Assembly (NCBI GenBank): GCA_005656395.1
Contig: SRSI01000079.1
Span: 1,240,001 to 1,304,000, forward strand
Direction: 5' to 3'
Origin: Strongyloides papillosus
Lineage: Eukaryota; Nematoda; Chromadorea; Rhabditida; Strongyloididae
DNA length: 64,000 bases
Part shown: positions 9,501-22,162 of the stretch, piece after piece
How the letters are laid out: every line of letters begins with the position of its first letter
Numbering within the stretch: position 1 is the stretch's first letter
Position numbers and translations under genes: made by a program
The notes under the pieces: model-generated
Seen by the model: only the letters and a program-made list of their open reading frames with translations
What the model was told of the DNA's origin: nothing
Databases searched by the model: none

Positions 9501-12500
9501 ATGATAGATACTCAAATGACGGAAGAGAATCATAACAATCCGAGTATGAAGTCTGCCATCGTCCAATCAATGGAGACTACATTGAGTTATCTTCGTGTTA
9601 CGCGTGATACCATCAATGATCCTAGTATGCAAGCAGAATGGGCCAAGAAGCGTCTTGTTTGGGTACCTCATGAGAAAGAAGGATTCGTTGTAGGGTCAAT
9701 TATTGAGGACCGACAAAATGACATTGTTGTAGAAATATTGGATACTGGGAGACGAGTAACATTAAGTAAGGATGATTGTCAAAAGATGAATCCACCTAAA
9801 TTCGATAAGGTAGAAGATATGGCGGATTTGACATGTCTTAATGAAGCATCAGTATTACACAATCTCAGAGAGAGATACTTTTCAGGTCTGATTTATGTAA
9901 GTAGAACATGTTATTAAAAAGTTTATAATAACTGATGATTATCTCTCTTTTTAGACGTATTCAGGACTGTTCTGTGTAGTTGTCAATCCTTATAAACGTT
10001 TACCTATCTATACTGATAATCTAATCGAGGCATACAAAGGACAAAAAAGGAACATCATGCCTCCCCACATATTTGCAATTGCTGATACGGCATACAGGTC
10101 TATGTTATCAGAGCATGAAGATCAATCTATCTTGTGTACTGGTGAATCTGGAGCAGGTAAAACAGAGAATACCAAAAAGGTAATACAATATTTGGCATAC
10201 GTTGCTGGTACAGGACGGCAAGCTAAAGTATCAAACAACTCTAAAGGTGAATTAGAACAACAGCTGTTACAAGCAAATCCAATATTGGAAGCTTTTGGTA
10301 ACAGTAAGACTGTCAAAAATGACAACAGTTCACGTTTTGGTAAATTCATTAGAATAAATTTCGATACAGCAGGATTAATTTCTGGTGGTAACATTGAATT
10401 TTACCTTCTTGAGAAGTCCAGAACATGTCGTCAAGCTGCCGACGAAAGATCTTTCCACGTTTTTTATCAGTTACTAAAAGGTGCACCTGGTGAGATGAAA
10501 GAAAATTTACTTTTAATGAATTGTGATAACTATCGTTTCTTAAATAATGGTTACATCAGTCTTCCAAATGTCGATGACTCTACAGAGTTTAACAATACCA
10601 TTAAATCGATGGAAATAATGGGATTCCAGAAGGGGGAAATTGAGTCAATATTTAAAATTGTCAGCACCGTATTAATGTTCGGAAACATTGAATTTACTCA
10701 AGAAAAGAAATCTGACCAAGCAGTAATTGTTGATGATAGTGTTGCACAGAAAGTTTGTCATTTACTTGGCATACCACTTCAAGATTTTAGTAGAGCTTTA
10801 TTGAAACCAAAGATTAAAGTCGGTAGAGAGTTTGTTCATAAGGCCCAGAATAAGGAGCAAGCTGAATTCTCTGTTGAGGCAATCAGTAAGGCCTGCTATG
10901 AACGTATGTTCAAGTGGCTTGTTACAAGAATCAACAAATCTTTGGATAGAACTAGAAGACAAGGAGCTTCATTTATCGGAATTTTGGATATTGCTGGATT
11001 TGAAATATTCCATCTTAATAGTTTTGAACAATTATGCATTAATTACACTAATGAGAAACTTCAACAACTATTTAACAACACAATGTTTGTTTTGGAACAA
11101 GAAGAGTATCAAAGAGAGGGAATTGATTGGCAATTTATTGATTTTGGTTTAGATCTCCAACCAACAATTGATCTTATTGATAAGAATATGGGAGTACTTG
11201 CATTGTTAGATGAGGAATGTTTGTTCCCAAAAGCAACTGATAAGACATTTGTTCATAAACTCATCCATAATCATGAGAAGCATCCAAAGTTCTTGATACC
11301 TGAGATGAAAGCCAAGAGTGACTTTGCAGTTATTCATTATGCAGGAAGAGTTGATTACAGTGCCGACCAATGGCTTATGAAAAATATGGACCCATTAAAT
11401 GAAAATCTTGTTAGCTTGATTCAAAGTTCCAGTGATGCTTTTGTTGTAAACATCTGGAAAGACGCTGAATTTGCCGGACTTGGTGCTACAGAAATTAACG
11501 AGACAGCTTTCGGAGCTCGTAGCCGTAAGGGAATGTTCAGAACTGTTTCACAAGTTTACAAAGAACAACTTGCTAAACTTATGGCAACATTAAGAAACAC
11601 TGTACCACACTTCGTCCGTTGTATCATACCTAATCATGAAAAGAAACCAGGAAAGATTGCTCCATTACTTGTCTTGGAACAACTCAGATGTAATGGTGTC
11701 CTAGAAGGTATAAGAATCTGCAGACAAGGTTTTCCAAATCGTATATTATTCCAAGAATTTAGACACAGATATGACATCCTCACACCAAATGTCATTCCAA
11801 AAGGTTTCATGGATGGAAAGGAGGCCGTTCGTAAGATGGTTGAAGCTTTGGAAATGGATAAAAATATTTACCGTATTGGACAATCTAAGATCTTCTTCCG
11901 TGCTGGTGTATTGGCACAACTTGAAGAGGACCGTGATATTAAGTTAACTGAATTAATTGTTTCATTCCAAGCTATAGCACGTGCTCATATTGCTAAGAAA
12001 CGTTACATGATGAGAATTCAACAGGCCAATGCCATACGTATCATTCAAAGAAATGGAGTAGCTTGGATGAAGTTGAGAAATTGGCAATGGTGGAGACTTT
12101 ATACTAAAGTTAAACCACTTCTCCAAGTAACAAATGCTGAAGCAGAAATCTCAGCTAAGAATGAGGAACTTAAAACTGTCCAAGATAAACTTGATAAAAT
12201 TACTTCTGAGAATAAAGAAGTTTTGTCTAAACAAGCTCAATTACTTGCTGACAAACAACAACTCTCAATTCAATTACAACAAGAAATTGAAGAAAAAGCC
12301 GAGATGGAAGATATCAATGAGAGGTACAAGGCTCGTGTAAATGAACTTCAATCTGTCTGCGATGATTTAAGTAATCGCTTGGAGGAAGAAGATCAAAAGA
12401 TGAATGAATACATCACTGAACGTAAACGTCTCGAGGAGCTTGTACATGATTTGGAAGATCAACTCGAAAGAGAGGAGCATGTCAGACAAAAACTTCAATT

Positions 12501-15500
12501 AGATAAAAGTAATATTGACCAGAAATGTAGCAAAATGGAGGAACAATTTGCTGAACTTCGCGATGCACATGAAAAACTTGTCAAGGAAAAGAAACTTCTT
12601 GAAGACAAATGTCATGATGCTGAAAACAGATTTGCCGATGAGGAGGATAAGAGTAAGAAGCATCTCAGTCTATCACACAAACTCCAAGCTCGTATCAATG
12701 AACTTGAACAAGATCTCGCAAGAGAGCATGATACTCGTGTTGAACTCGAGAAGGTTAAACGCCGTCTTGAAAATGAGTTGAACGAGAATAAGGAACTTAT
12801 TGAGGAGAAAGTAACAAAGTTAGAAGAGTTGAATGCTCAATTACTTAGACGTGATGAACAAATATCTAAACTTTTATCAAAAGCTGATGAGGATTCAAGT
12901 CTTTTGTCTAATCTACAAAAGCAACTTCGTGATTATGAACTACAAATTGAGGAATTGAAAGATGACTTTGAAACTGAGAAGGAGGGACGTTTGAAGGCTG
13001 AACGTAATCGTCGTGATATTGCCGAGGAATTAGAGTCACTAAAGACTGAATTCATGGAAGCTACCGACAAGTCTACAATTTCACAAGAATTACAAAAGAA
13101 GAAGGATAAAGAACTACAATATCTCCAAGGACAATTGGAAAACCAAGAGAAGCAATTTAAATCTAAACACGACGAGATTAAAGCTCAACACCAACAACAA
13201 ATCGACTTGCTTCGTGATCAACTTGACCAAGTCTCGCGTCTTCGCTCACAAATCGAGAAATCTAAATTAACACTCGAAAGTGAGAACAGCGCTCTCAGTG
13301 AGGAATTGAATACCCTTCAACAAAATAAAACTGATTCCGAGAAGAGAAGAAAGCAACTTGAGTTGGCTTACAATGAACTTCAAGGAAAGTATTCCGATTT
13401 GGAGGCGTCACGCAATGCCATACAAATTGAGCTTCAGAAACTACAAAGCGAGTTGGAGTTAATTTCAAAACAAAAAGAAGATGATGATCAAAGTGTATCT
13501 GTATTGGAGAGGAAGATTGCCAATCTTGAATCTCAATTACATGAGACAAATGAAACTCTACATGAGGAGACAAAATTAAAATTAGCTGCTCAATCCAAGC
13601 TTCGCCAACTTTCCGATGAATTGGCTTTGTGTACTGAAAAGATTGAAGAATTTGAACAAACCAAGTTACAAAATGAAAGAGAGCTCAACAATTTACGTCA
13701 ACAGTTAGTTGAAAGCAAGAGAAAAGCTGAAGATATTGCTCTTCAACAACTTGAGGATTATAAGAAGAAAGCTCAACGTGACTTGGAGAATACTCAGAAG
13801 GCAGTTCTTGATGCTGAGGCTGCTCGTGATCGCTCTGAGAAATCTAAAAAGAAAATCCAATTGGAATTGGAAGATGCAAACATTGAATTGGAAAATACAC
13901 GTGCCGCTTTGAGAGAAATCGAGAAGAAGCAAAGGAAGTTCGACCAACAAATCAATGAAGAGAAATCTAACTATCAAAATGTCATTGCCGAGAGAGACTC
14001 CTTTGCTCAAGAGGCTCGTGAGAAAGAAACAAAGATTATGAATCTCACTCAAGACATTGATAGACTTCATAATGATCTAGCTGAAAGTGAAAGAGTTAAG
14101 AAGATGCTTCAAATCGAACTTGATGACTTAATATCAAGCAAAGATGACTATGGAAAGAGTGTTCACGAATTAGAGAAAGCTAAACGTGCTTTGGAGGCAG
14201 AACTTTTGAACTACAAGAACCAAGTCGAGGAACTTGATGATGCTTTACAATTGTCTGAGGATAATTGTTTGAGATTAGAAGTCAATCTCCAAGCTATTAA
14301 GGCTGAATACGACAGAAACCATGCCAATAAAGAAAATGAAGCTGAGGAGAAACGTAAAAATCTCCAAAAAACAATTCGCGACATGGAGGAAGAATTGGAG
14401 AACGAGAGACGTGGTAAACTCGCAGCAACTAACCAACGTAAGAAACTTGAATCTCAGTTAGCTGAAATGGAACTTCAATTAGAAGGATCCACAAAATTAA
14501 AGGATGATTACAACAAACAAATCAAAAAACTTCAACAAATGTTGCGCGATGCTCAACAAGATATGGAGGAATCTCGTCAAAGTCGTGAAGCAATGAATAA
14601 CACACTAAAGGAGTGTGAAAGGAAATTACGTACTCTTGAGAATGATCATTCCGCTTTAACTGAACAATATAACGCCATACTAACACAAAAGAGAAACCTC
14701 GAAGCAGAGATTGTTGAACTTGAGGAGAATCAAGGTAAATCTGGAAACTTTTCACCAGAAGAGAAGAGACGATTAGAGAGTAAGATATCTCAGCTCGAAT
14801 TCGAGTTGGAGGATGAGCAGGCAAATGCCGATTTATCACAAGAGAAGTTAAGAAAAGCTCAAATGCAATTGGAACAGATGACTTCTGACCTTTCAATGGA
14901 AAGAAACTTATGTCAAACTTTGGAGAATGACAAGCAAAGTTTGGAGAAGACAAATCGTGAGTTAAAGACAAAGATAGCTGAATTGGAAACTCAAGCTCAA
15001 ACAAGATCTCGTGCTCAAGTAGCTAATTTAGAAGCAAAGATTGCATTTTTGGAGGAACAACTTGCTGCTGAAACAGGTGAGCGTTCCAGTTTATCTCGTA
15101 CTATTCGTCGCCTGGAGAAGAAATTAAATGAGTCGAATCTTCAATTGGAGGATGAGAGAAGGATTTCAGAACAAGCTAAGGAGGAAGCTGAACGTGTATC
15201 ATTACGCCACCGTCAAATGCGTAGACAGATGGATGAACTTGAAGAGGAGTTGTCACGCGAAAAGGCAAAATCAAGAAATCTCCAGAGAGAGATTGATGAT
15301 ATCAGTGAGGCAAATGATACTCTAAAAAGAGATAATGCTCAACTTCGTTCCTCAGCCGTTAACCGTAGACATGCAGGATTACATTCAAGCTTAAGACCTG
15401 TATCTGGAAGCAGAAACGGTTTGACTTCAAAAACAAACAGCAGCAGTGATAATCTTCAAGGAAACGACGATGCTGAAAGTGTTGGTACAGATGGAACATT

Positions 15501-15504
15501 TTAA
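9501..15504 (+). CDS. nmy: Non-muscle myosin II heavy chain
   Basis: Two coding exons, 9501-9896 and 9955-15504, are joined in phase 0 (GTAAGT...TTTTTAG), giving 1981 residues, close to the usual 1960-2000. The ATG immediately follows an acceptor (TTATACAG), so a cis- or trans-spliced leader is likely. Visible elements are: SH3-like N-terminus ([20 protein letters not shown]); P-loop GESGAGKT at residues 195-202; switch [11 protein letters not shown]; switch II DIAGFE near 477; a converter/IQ segment ending near 855; an uninterrupted coiled-coil rod to about 1930; and a non-helical tail ending SVGTDGTF. The [19 protein letters not shown] context and the tail favour the cytoplasmic (zipper/nmy-1/nmy-2) class over sarcomeric myosins. 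It drives cytokinesis and cortical contractility as an actin-based ATPase. Which of the two C. elegans paralogues it matches was not decided. Confidence 0.92.
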
Positions 15505-15604
15505 TTTAAAAGACTGTTTATTTTATATTTTAATCTATTAACAAAATCTATTTTTTCTGAATTTATTTTATTTATAACGGAATATTTTGAAAAAAAATAA
15601 TTAA

Positions 15605-16771
15605 TTATTCAATTATGTTAATGTTTTTTTTGTAAATACTTAATGATGTTTTGAAGAATGAATATCTTTCTATAGCATAACTAATATAGTCGAAGTCTAT
15701 TAATGAATTACTTGCCTGGACTACAGCCCAGATGGCCCAGAAGTAATGAGAAGCCTGGAATGGTGGAGATTATATGTGACTTTTAAAAGTATCTTCTAAC
15801 TTACAGCTTCGTACAAAGATATTTGTCTCATAATTTTATCAATTTCTTTATCTAAGTTTTGATGAGATGATAAGGTTTGAAGGTAACTTCTAATAAAGTG
15901 TCTTTTCTGACTATCAGTAGGAAGTAAATTAACGTCTATATTTTCAATGCCTGCCCATTCATTAAAATGGTTTCCTATGTCAAATAATTGATAATTCACA
16001 CCAGCATACTCGTAATCTATAAAGTGTATTGAATCTGAAATCATGTAAATAAAAAAGATATTTCAATCATAATTATATATTACCTTTCTCTTCATCATAC
16101 AATATATTATTTAACAATAGATCATTGTGACAAAAAACAAGCATACAAGGATCGTTTTTAATATACTCACTTAACACATTATAATCATCCTGTATAGAGA
16201 TATTTTTAAAATAATTATCAAAATTAGTTTGGTAATTTTTATTATCAAATTCTGTTTTCATAATTAAGAAATAATCTTTTAGTTTGTCAAATATCATTGG
16301 TGTTTGATTTTCATCACCGATATTTAATTTATGGAGATTCCCCAAGGCAACAGCGATTTTTTTACTCATATCATTTTTACGAACACCATCAACTGATATT
16401 GTCTCACCATCAAGGTAGTCTACGATTATACCGTTCCTGAATTTGGCATAGACATTCCCAGCCAAACCGACAGAATTTAGCATTTGGAAATTGTGCAATT
16501 CAGTATCGCGATCAATAAAGTTTTCGGTGTTCTTACCAAAAATTCTGAAAATAAGATGTGATGGATGGGAACCTGTATAGTCAGTTGCTTCTACTCCCAC
16601 AATTTTATTAGTAATTCCATTAGTAAAATAGGAAATCTTTTTTTTATAAAGCTTCCATTCAGTAAATAATTGTTCACTGAGACTTATAATTAAATTCTCA
16701 AGTGTACTATTATCATTTAATGGAAGCTCAACTGGATATGAAGGTATATTGTGAGATTGTCTAACAATCAT
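15605..16771 (-). CDS. Ethanolamine kinase
   Basis: Three exons, 16771-16084, 16034-15805 and 15754-15605, give 355 residues; all junctions keep frame (phases 1 and 0). The choline/ethanolamine kinase fold shows the catalytic loop FCHNDLLLNNILYD (Asp about residue 217) and the metal-binding loop IHFIDYEYAG. DIGNHFNEWAG and the C-terminal ASHYFWAIWAVVQA are characteristic of the ethanolamine kinase branch (ETNK). It would phosphorylate ethanolamine in the first step of the CDP-ethanolamine route to phosphatidylethanolamine, in the cytosol. The stop lies only 100 bases from the stop of the convergent myosin gene, so their 3' UTRs probably abut or overlap. Confidence 0.88.
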
Positions 16772-17535
16772 AATTATAATATTTAAAATATCACCTGCAA
16801 AAAATGGAATATTTAAAAATTTTTAAATAAGGGTATGTAGGAGAATGTAATGCCTTTATATACTGTGATTTATTAAATAAATAAATAATTAATTAGAATG
16901 TTTTATATATCTTGTTTCTATAACAACATATCAAATAAAACAAATGTTTGAATTTAGAATAAAAGATTCAAACAATTACGTTAGTGTTTATAAGTTGTTA
17001 AAAAGCAAACATTATATACCAAAGATAAATGTTTTTATTTGATATGATAAGGCAATCATACAATTATTTTTGTTAATGTTAGAACGCCTTCAATCTCATG
17101 TGTGTTTATAGAAGTTTTTATTGCACCTTTTAATACCCTTCTGATGACGGTTATCATAAATATGTTAGAAGGTTATTAATCTTATGACAAAATATTAAAC
17201 CATTTTTGGTAACTATACCAAAAAGTTTTTGAAATGTCGCTGTTTATGAGAAATTAATGATTAATTAGGGTAGTTTAAAAAATTAAAATGATTATTAAAT
17301 TTTAAGAAAATAGTTACACTTTAAATTAAATAAAACTTCAAAATCAGCATGGTAACGACTAAAAAATACAAGTTTTCTGATCTTTGGTTGTTGAAATTCC
17401 CTAGTTGGATAGCTATATATATTACAAGTAACAATTTGAAAGGGAATTTCACTGTGAAAATTTCAAATTGCGTAACAAATAGTAAAATTTTAAATTTATT
17501 AAGAAATTATAATACAAACGTAACAAAACAACAAA
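16772..17535. other. Intergenic
   Basis: AT-rich spacer between the ethanolamine kinase start and the 3' end of the ZNF593-like gene. The plus-strand open frame at 17349-17567 overlaps the last exon of that gene and has no family features. Nothing else was recognised. Confidence 0.5.
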
Positions 17536-17866
17536 TTAAAAAGCTTCCTCCGCTTCTTTTGGAGTGAAAGCAGGTCCTTTTGCAAGTTCTTTAACACGTT
17601 GTTTGTGTGCTAAAAATTTAATATTAATATAAAAAAACTTGTTAAAACATACATTTCCCCTTCATGTGTTTTTCTTTGTCTTTTGCAGAGGCACAATGCT
17701 TATCACAGGGAACACAATAGTGTTGTCCTCCACCGGGGAGATCCTCGTCAAATGGTTGGTTTTCTAATTTTTCACGCTTCTCTGGCTGTAAATTTTTTTG
17801 TACCTGATCCAAGTCTAAACCTGGCCTTTTTCTAACTTTATTACTGATTGTGTGTCTAGACGGCAT
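17536..17866 (-). CDS. ZNF593/Bud20-like ribosome-biogenesis zinc-finger protein
   Basis: Two exons, 17866-17653 and 17609-17536, are joined in phase 1 (GTATGT...TTTTTAG), giving 95 residues. It has one U1-type C2H2 finger starting YCVPCDKHC, with spacing C-x2-C-x12-H-x5-H; the last His is contributed by the second exon (HMKGKSHKQRV). The N-terminus is basic, with DLDQVQKNLQPEK, and the C-terminus ends TPKEAEEAF, both typical of ZNF593/Bud20. The family is a shuttling pre-60S export factor. Length is near the family minimum (human about 134 residues). Confidence 0.82.
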
Positions 17867-18167
17867 GATAAATAATTCTAATTAAAACAATAAATAAGTC
17901 TAATTAAAAAAACAAATGACAAAATTAAACTTTCAAATTATTTCTCAAGACGGAAGAGACTTAATACAAAAGGCTGTCGTTGCGGGAGAAAAAAATTATT
18001 TTTTACTGATAAAGTGAGTTGTAACTAATTTGTGCATCTATGCAAAAAAGTGAGGAAAAAAAAGTAATAAAGTAAACACATCAAAAGTTCTAAATAGCTT
18101 TTATTATCGAAACATAAAATAAATCATTACATCATCTACAATTTCATATTGATTACGTTTCAAAGAC

Positions 18168-18503
18168 TTAGTTTGGTGGTTTGGCAGATTCGATCTCAAT
18201 ATACTTAATGAGATCAGCACGTTCACCCTCCTTCTTCAAACCTGCGAAGACCATCTTAGTTCCTGGGATGTATTTCTTTGGGTTAAGAAGGTACTCGAAG
18301 AGGGTTTCACGTGTCCAGATGACTCCCTTATTTTTGTTTGCGGTAGAGTAGTCATATCCTGGAACGGTACCTGACTTTCTTCCAATAAGTCCGTTAAGTG
18401 TTGGTCCAGTTTTTGAAGCATTAGAGTCAATTACGTGACATTGAAGGCACCTGGCTTTGAAGACCTTTTTACCTTTTTCGTAATCTCCTTCTGGAATACT
18501 CAT
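18168..18503 (-). CDS. cyc: Cytochrome c
   Basis: A single coding exon of 111 residues. Haem attachment is CLQCH (Cys19, Cys22, His23) and the axial Met is at about residue 84 in [11 protein letters not shown]. The start [19 protein letters not shown] is the normal animal arrangement. It carries electrons between complexes III and IV in the mitochondrial intermembrane space. Two differences from the family consensus stand out: Leu in place of the usual Ala/Ser in CxQCH, and GPTLNG where most animals have GPNLHG. An acceptor-like TATTTTAG lies just upstream of the ATG, suggesting a 5' UTR intron or trans-splice site. Confidence 0.95.
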   Translation of the reverse strand: MSIPEGDYEKGKKVFKARCLQCHVIDSNASKTGPTLNGLIGRKSGTVPGYDYSTANKNKGVIWTRETLFEYLLNPKKYIPGTKMVFAGLKKEGERADLIKYIEIESAKPPN

Positions 18504-19841
18504 GATTTCTAAAATAGATTAAAAATGTAGAAAATTGATAGTAGAAATAAAATAATATAGGTGGGAGTAATATTATTACTATTAATTTTATCTCCAAACA
18601 ACGTGATATAAGATAAAGAAGTTATTTGGTGGGAGCAAAAATTACACTATATGATGTAACTTCCCAAGAATATGTGTGTTTGGAATGGCTCAAAGATTTT
18701 AAAAACCTCTCAGAACGAAATATATTTGAGTAGTGAGCACCAATATTTGATGCGATGTAATGGTATATACGAGAAGAATGTGAGTAAATTTGTTTCAATA
18801 TCACTCTGTACTTACCCTGATTAGTTAATAGTATTTAAATTGATAAGATAAATGTTAGTAAGAGTATTCCTGTGTCTTACTACCCACCTTTAAATAAGAA
18901 GAATTTTAAATATAGACGTTGAAATAATATTCAAATTCGTATATTCAATACTGATAATGTGGTCCGCCTTTTTTAAAAATCAATTTAATGCTTGAGAGAA
19001 TATTCATTTTTTGGGGGAAAGATAATTAATTTTGAGATCAAGGAAATGCTTAAAATAAACAATGACGGGAGGTTATTTAAAAAAAATCAATTATTACTCC
19101 TCAACTATTTGTTACTTCTACACATATATATTTTTTAAATAAGTGTTGTATATTTACTTCTAGTCTTCTTAAAATATTTCATGGTATTATTTTTTTAATA
19201 TTTATAAAACATATGCTTCTTTACAGCTTTGTTAAGACTAAAAAAATTGGAGAATGATTGATATTAGGTTGTAAAAATTATCACAATGAACATGACATAA
19301 TAACAATGTGGAGAATGTTCGTATATCATATTTTGAATGGGGAAGATATCTTTAACTGATAAATAAATAATATTATGGCAGAGTGAAGTAATGAATAACA
19401 AAAAATCATGATTGTTAAGGTCTTCAGTTGATTTTTTCCTTCTTCACCGTTTAAATTTCAAGTACACTAATTTTTAATGAACTTGAAGTCTATAAATTAA
19501 AGACTTCATGATCTTATACTAATTATCCTTTTTTGAATTTGTTTTATCTATAGTTATTATCAATGTTCTCTCAATAATCGAGTCTAAGTTGTATTATCAT
19601 TTGATCAAACACTATTAAAAGTACCTTTCGGCGCAATATATATAAGAATGACAATAAAAAAAACAACCATATAAATAGATATTTTTATCACAACAATAAT
19701 TACTTTAAATGTTAAAACGCCTACAAAGATCTTTTTTTCATCCCTTTATAATTGAATTACAATGAAAGCATTGTTAAATTTTTTATGAAAAGATTCAAAA
19801 AAAATGTTCATGATATTTAATCATCTCTTTGTTATAAAGAG
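18504..19841. other. Intergenic between cytochrome c and M13 cluster
   Basis: About 1.3 kb separates divergent genes. The minus-strand open frame at 18622-18804 lies in the expected promoter/5' UTR of cytochrome c and has no recognisable domain. The remainder is low-complexity AT-rich sequence. Confidence 0.5.
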
Positions 19842-19849
19842 TATAAAAG
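19842..19849 (+). promoter_or_regulatory. TATA box of first M13 gene
   Basis: TATAAAAG begins 41 bases upstream of the ATG at 19883. The second M13 gene has TATAAA at 22121, 42 bases before its ATG, so the core promoter spacing is shared between these paralogues. Confidence 0.5.
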
Positions 19850-19882
19850 ATGAAAAGGATTTTGAAACAAAGAATTTAGAAA

Positions 19883-21498
19883 ATGAATTTAATTTTGAAA
19901 TTGTTGTTTATCTATTTTTTTTTACCTGTACTAGTGGTTGAAGGATGTTTTCCTATGAATGGTATGACGATTGATATTAAATTTAATCCAGTTACCACTA
20001 AACCTGATCTTGAGGTATCTTCGAAGAGTCCTGGAAGAAAAAGGCCTACAGTAGGTCGTAGAAGGCCAACACCTACTGAGGAGGTTGTTACAGAAATTCC
20101 CTCGACGACAATTGATTTGGAAGCTTCAAGTGAGAGTTTATCTGAATTTGTTGATAAAAGTGTTGATCCGTGTGATGATTTTTACCAATTCACTTGTGGA
20201 ACTTACATTAAAAACAACCCCGTCAAAGAAAAGGAACGCCCTAAAGGTCCAATTCTTGGAAACGAAACAGAATTTTACGAGTTTGCAAAAAGTAATTACA
20301 AATTTACATTTTTAATAAGCTTTTTATATTTCTTTAAGGTATTATGGTCAAACCTCAATACACAAATTCAACAGCATTAATAAAGATAAACAGATTTCTA
20401 AAAAAATGCCTTCCATTGCGGGGTAGAGAAAAAAGTACATGCATGGTGTTTTTATACATCTTCGGACAGTATTTCTTTGCTTCAGCTTACCTAAATGAGT
20501 ATGCTAATAACAAGGAATTTGAGATGAAGTATGATAATGTTGATATATTAGTTAATAAAATCATTGAAGAATTTGCCTTAATATTACTGTATGAGAAGGA
20601 TGATTTGTTGGATGTGAGGACGAAACAGAATTATCTAACAAAATTAGGTAATATGAAGTTTTCTAGAGAAGCTCTTCGTTTTGTTTATAACATAAAACAG
20701 ACAGATGAATGTTATAGTCATTTTCCTTTAGAGGATTATCACCCAGTAAGGACAATTTACATGAATGTTATACTTGGAAATTTATTTATGCCAAGGAAGA
20801 AGGAAGGACAAAGGTTTTCATGTTCAGATTTCTTTTTGAAGACAAACTTTTTATCTAGTATCACTGGAGTTAATGCACTTTATTTCCATAGCAAGAATGC
20901 TGTTTTTCTTTTACCAAAGTTTCTTGACAAACCATTTTTCGATATTAATTATCCAGATTCTTTCAAATACGGTAGTATTGGTTTCGTTATTGGTCATGAA
21001 ATCATACACGGTTACGATGGCTATGGAATACATTTCAATTATGAAGGTAAAGTAGAAAGACATATGACAAGTAATGTGACAAAGATAAAATTTCGTAAAA
21101 AAAGTAAATGCTTTAGTGAACAATATAGAAATTCAACAGGTAGGAAGTTTACTAGATTTGTTGATGTCGATCAATTAATCTCTGATAACGGTGGAATTAA
21201 AATCGCCCATCGAGCTTTTATGAAACATCTAAAGAATCGAGAGGCAAATGAAGCACTAATTCCTGGATTTGAAGAGTATGACAGTGAACAGCTATTCTTT
21301 ATCAATTTTGGTAAAACTTTTTGCGTATCAATGGCGGAGAGCATTACCGTTAATGGTACCAAGAGAGCTGTAACAAATCCAACAAGACTTCGTATAATTA
21401 ATACATTATCAAATTATGCACCATTTTCGAAAGCATTTAACTGTAGAAGGGGAAGTAGAATGAATCCTACAAATAAGTGTGAACTTTGGATGCATTAA
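19883..21498 (+). CDS. Secreted short M13 (neprilysin-like) peptidase, zinc ligand altered
   Basis: Two exons, 19883-20291 and 20339-21498, are joined in phase 1, giving 522 residues. A signal peptide (MNLILKLLFIYFFLPVLVVE) replaces the type II membrane anchor of neprilysin. The M13 N-terminal signature DPCDDFYQFTCGTYI is followed by a shortened helical domain, then substrate-side VNALY, the zinc site HEIIH (residues 356-360) and DNGG. The third zinc ligand, the Glu of the ENIADNGG motif, is Gln here (VDQLISDNGG, residue about 415). The chain ends in CELWMH where the family normally ends in CxxW. Normal M13 ectodomains are about 700 residues. Peptidase activity is doubtful because of the ligand change. 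It heads a tandem of three. Confidence 0.85.
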
Positions 21499-22162
21499 CA
21501 ATATTTCATATTTTTATTCATTAATTTTTTTATCCCTAAATGTTGATTTTCATATTTTGAATTTTTTTCTATTGTATAACAATGGTTCTTATGATAGAGA
21601 ATGATTCATGTCTTTCTTATTTAATTTTGTGAAAAATTATTGTCAATATATTTGAAGAATTTTTTTATTTAATTGAAAAAAGTAACTAGCTTTTATGTTT
21701 TTAATTGAAACATATTACATTTAAATGAGTCACATCAATTTGAAAAAATGAAATTATTAAAATTAGAAGTATACAAGAAAAGAAATCAGTATGTATAAGT
21801 CATAAAAGTTTCAAGAAACTATGAATTATTTAGAAAAAATTTTACCATATAAATAGAACGAAGATGAATCCAAAAGTAAAAGTGAAATCTAATTGAATTA
21901 TAAAAATAACAATGCCCTTTTTCAATAAAATTCTTTTACTAATTTTAAATACTATTTTTTATACAAACTTAAATTTCAAATGATAAAGAAACTTAAAAAA
22001 AAACAGATAAATAAATATGTAAATGTTATTTGATAAAAGAATAAATATTTCAAATTGCCCTTTTGAATAATATAAATATCTTATACCTTTTATGAGTCAC
22101 ATATTTTTCTTGGATACTTATATAAATGGAAATTTTTAATTTATTTGTTGATGTTTGATAAC
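21499..22162. other. Spacer with TATA box for second M13 gene
   Basis: About 660 bases of AT-rich spacer. TATAAA at 22121-22126 lies 42 bases before the chosen ATG of the next gene. No other feature was seen. Confidence 0.45.

Noticed and set aside
18622..18804. Minus-strand 60-residue frame upstream of cytochrome c
   Set aside because: No coding composition or domain; it sits where the promoter and 5' UTR of cytochrome c should be.
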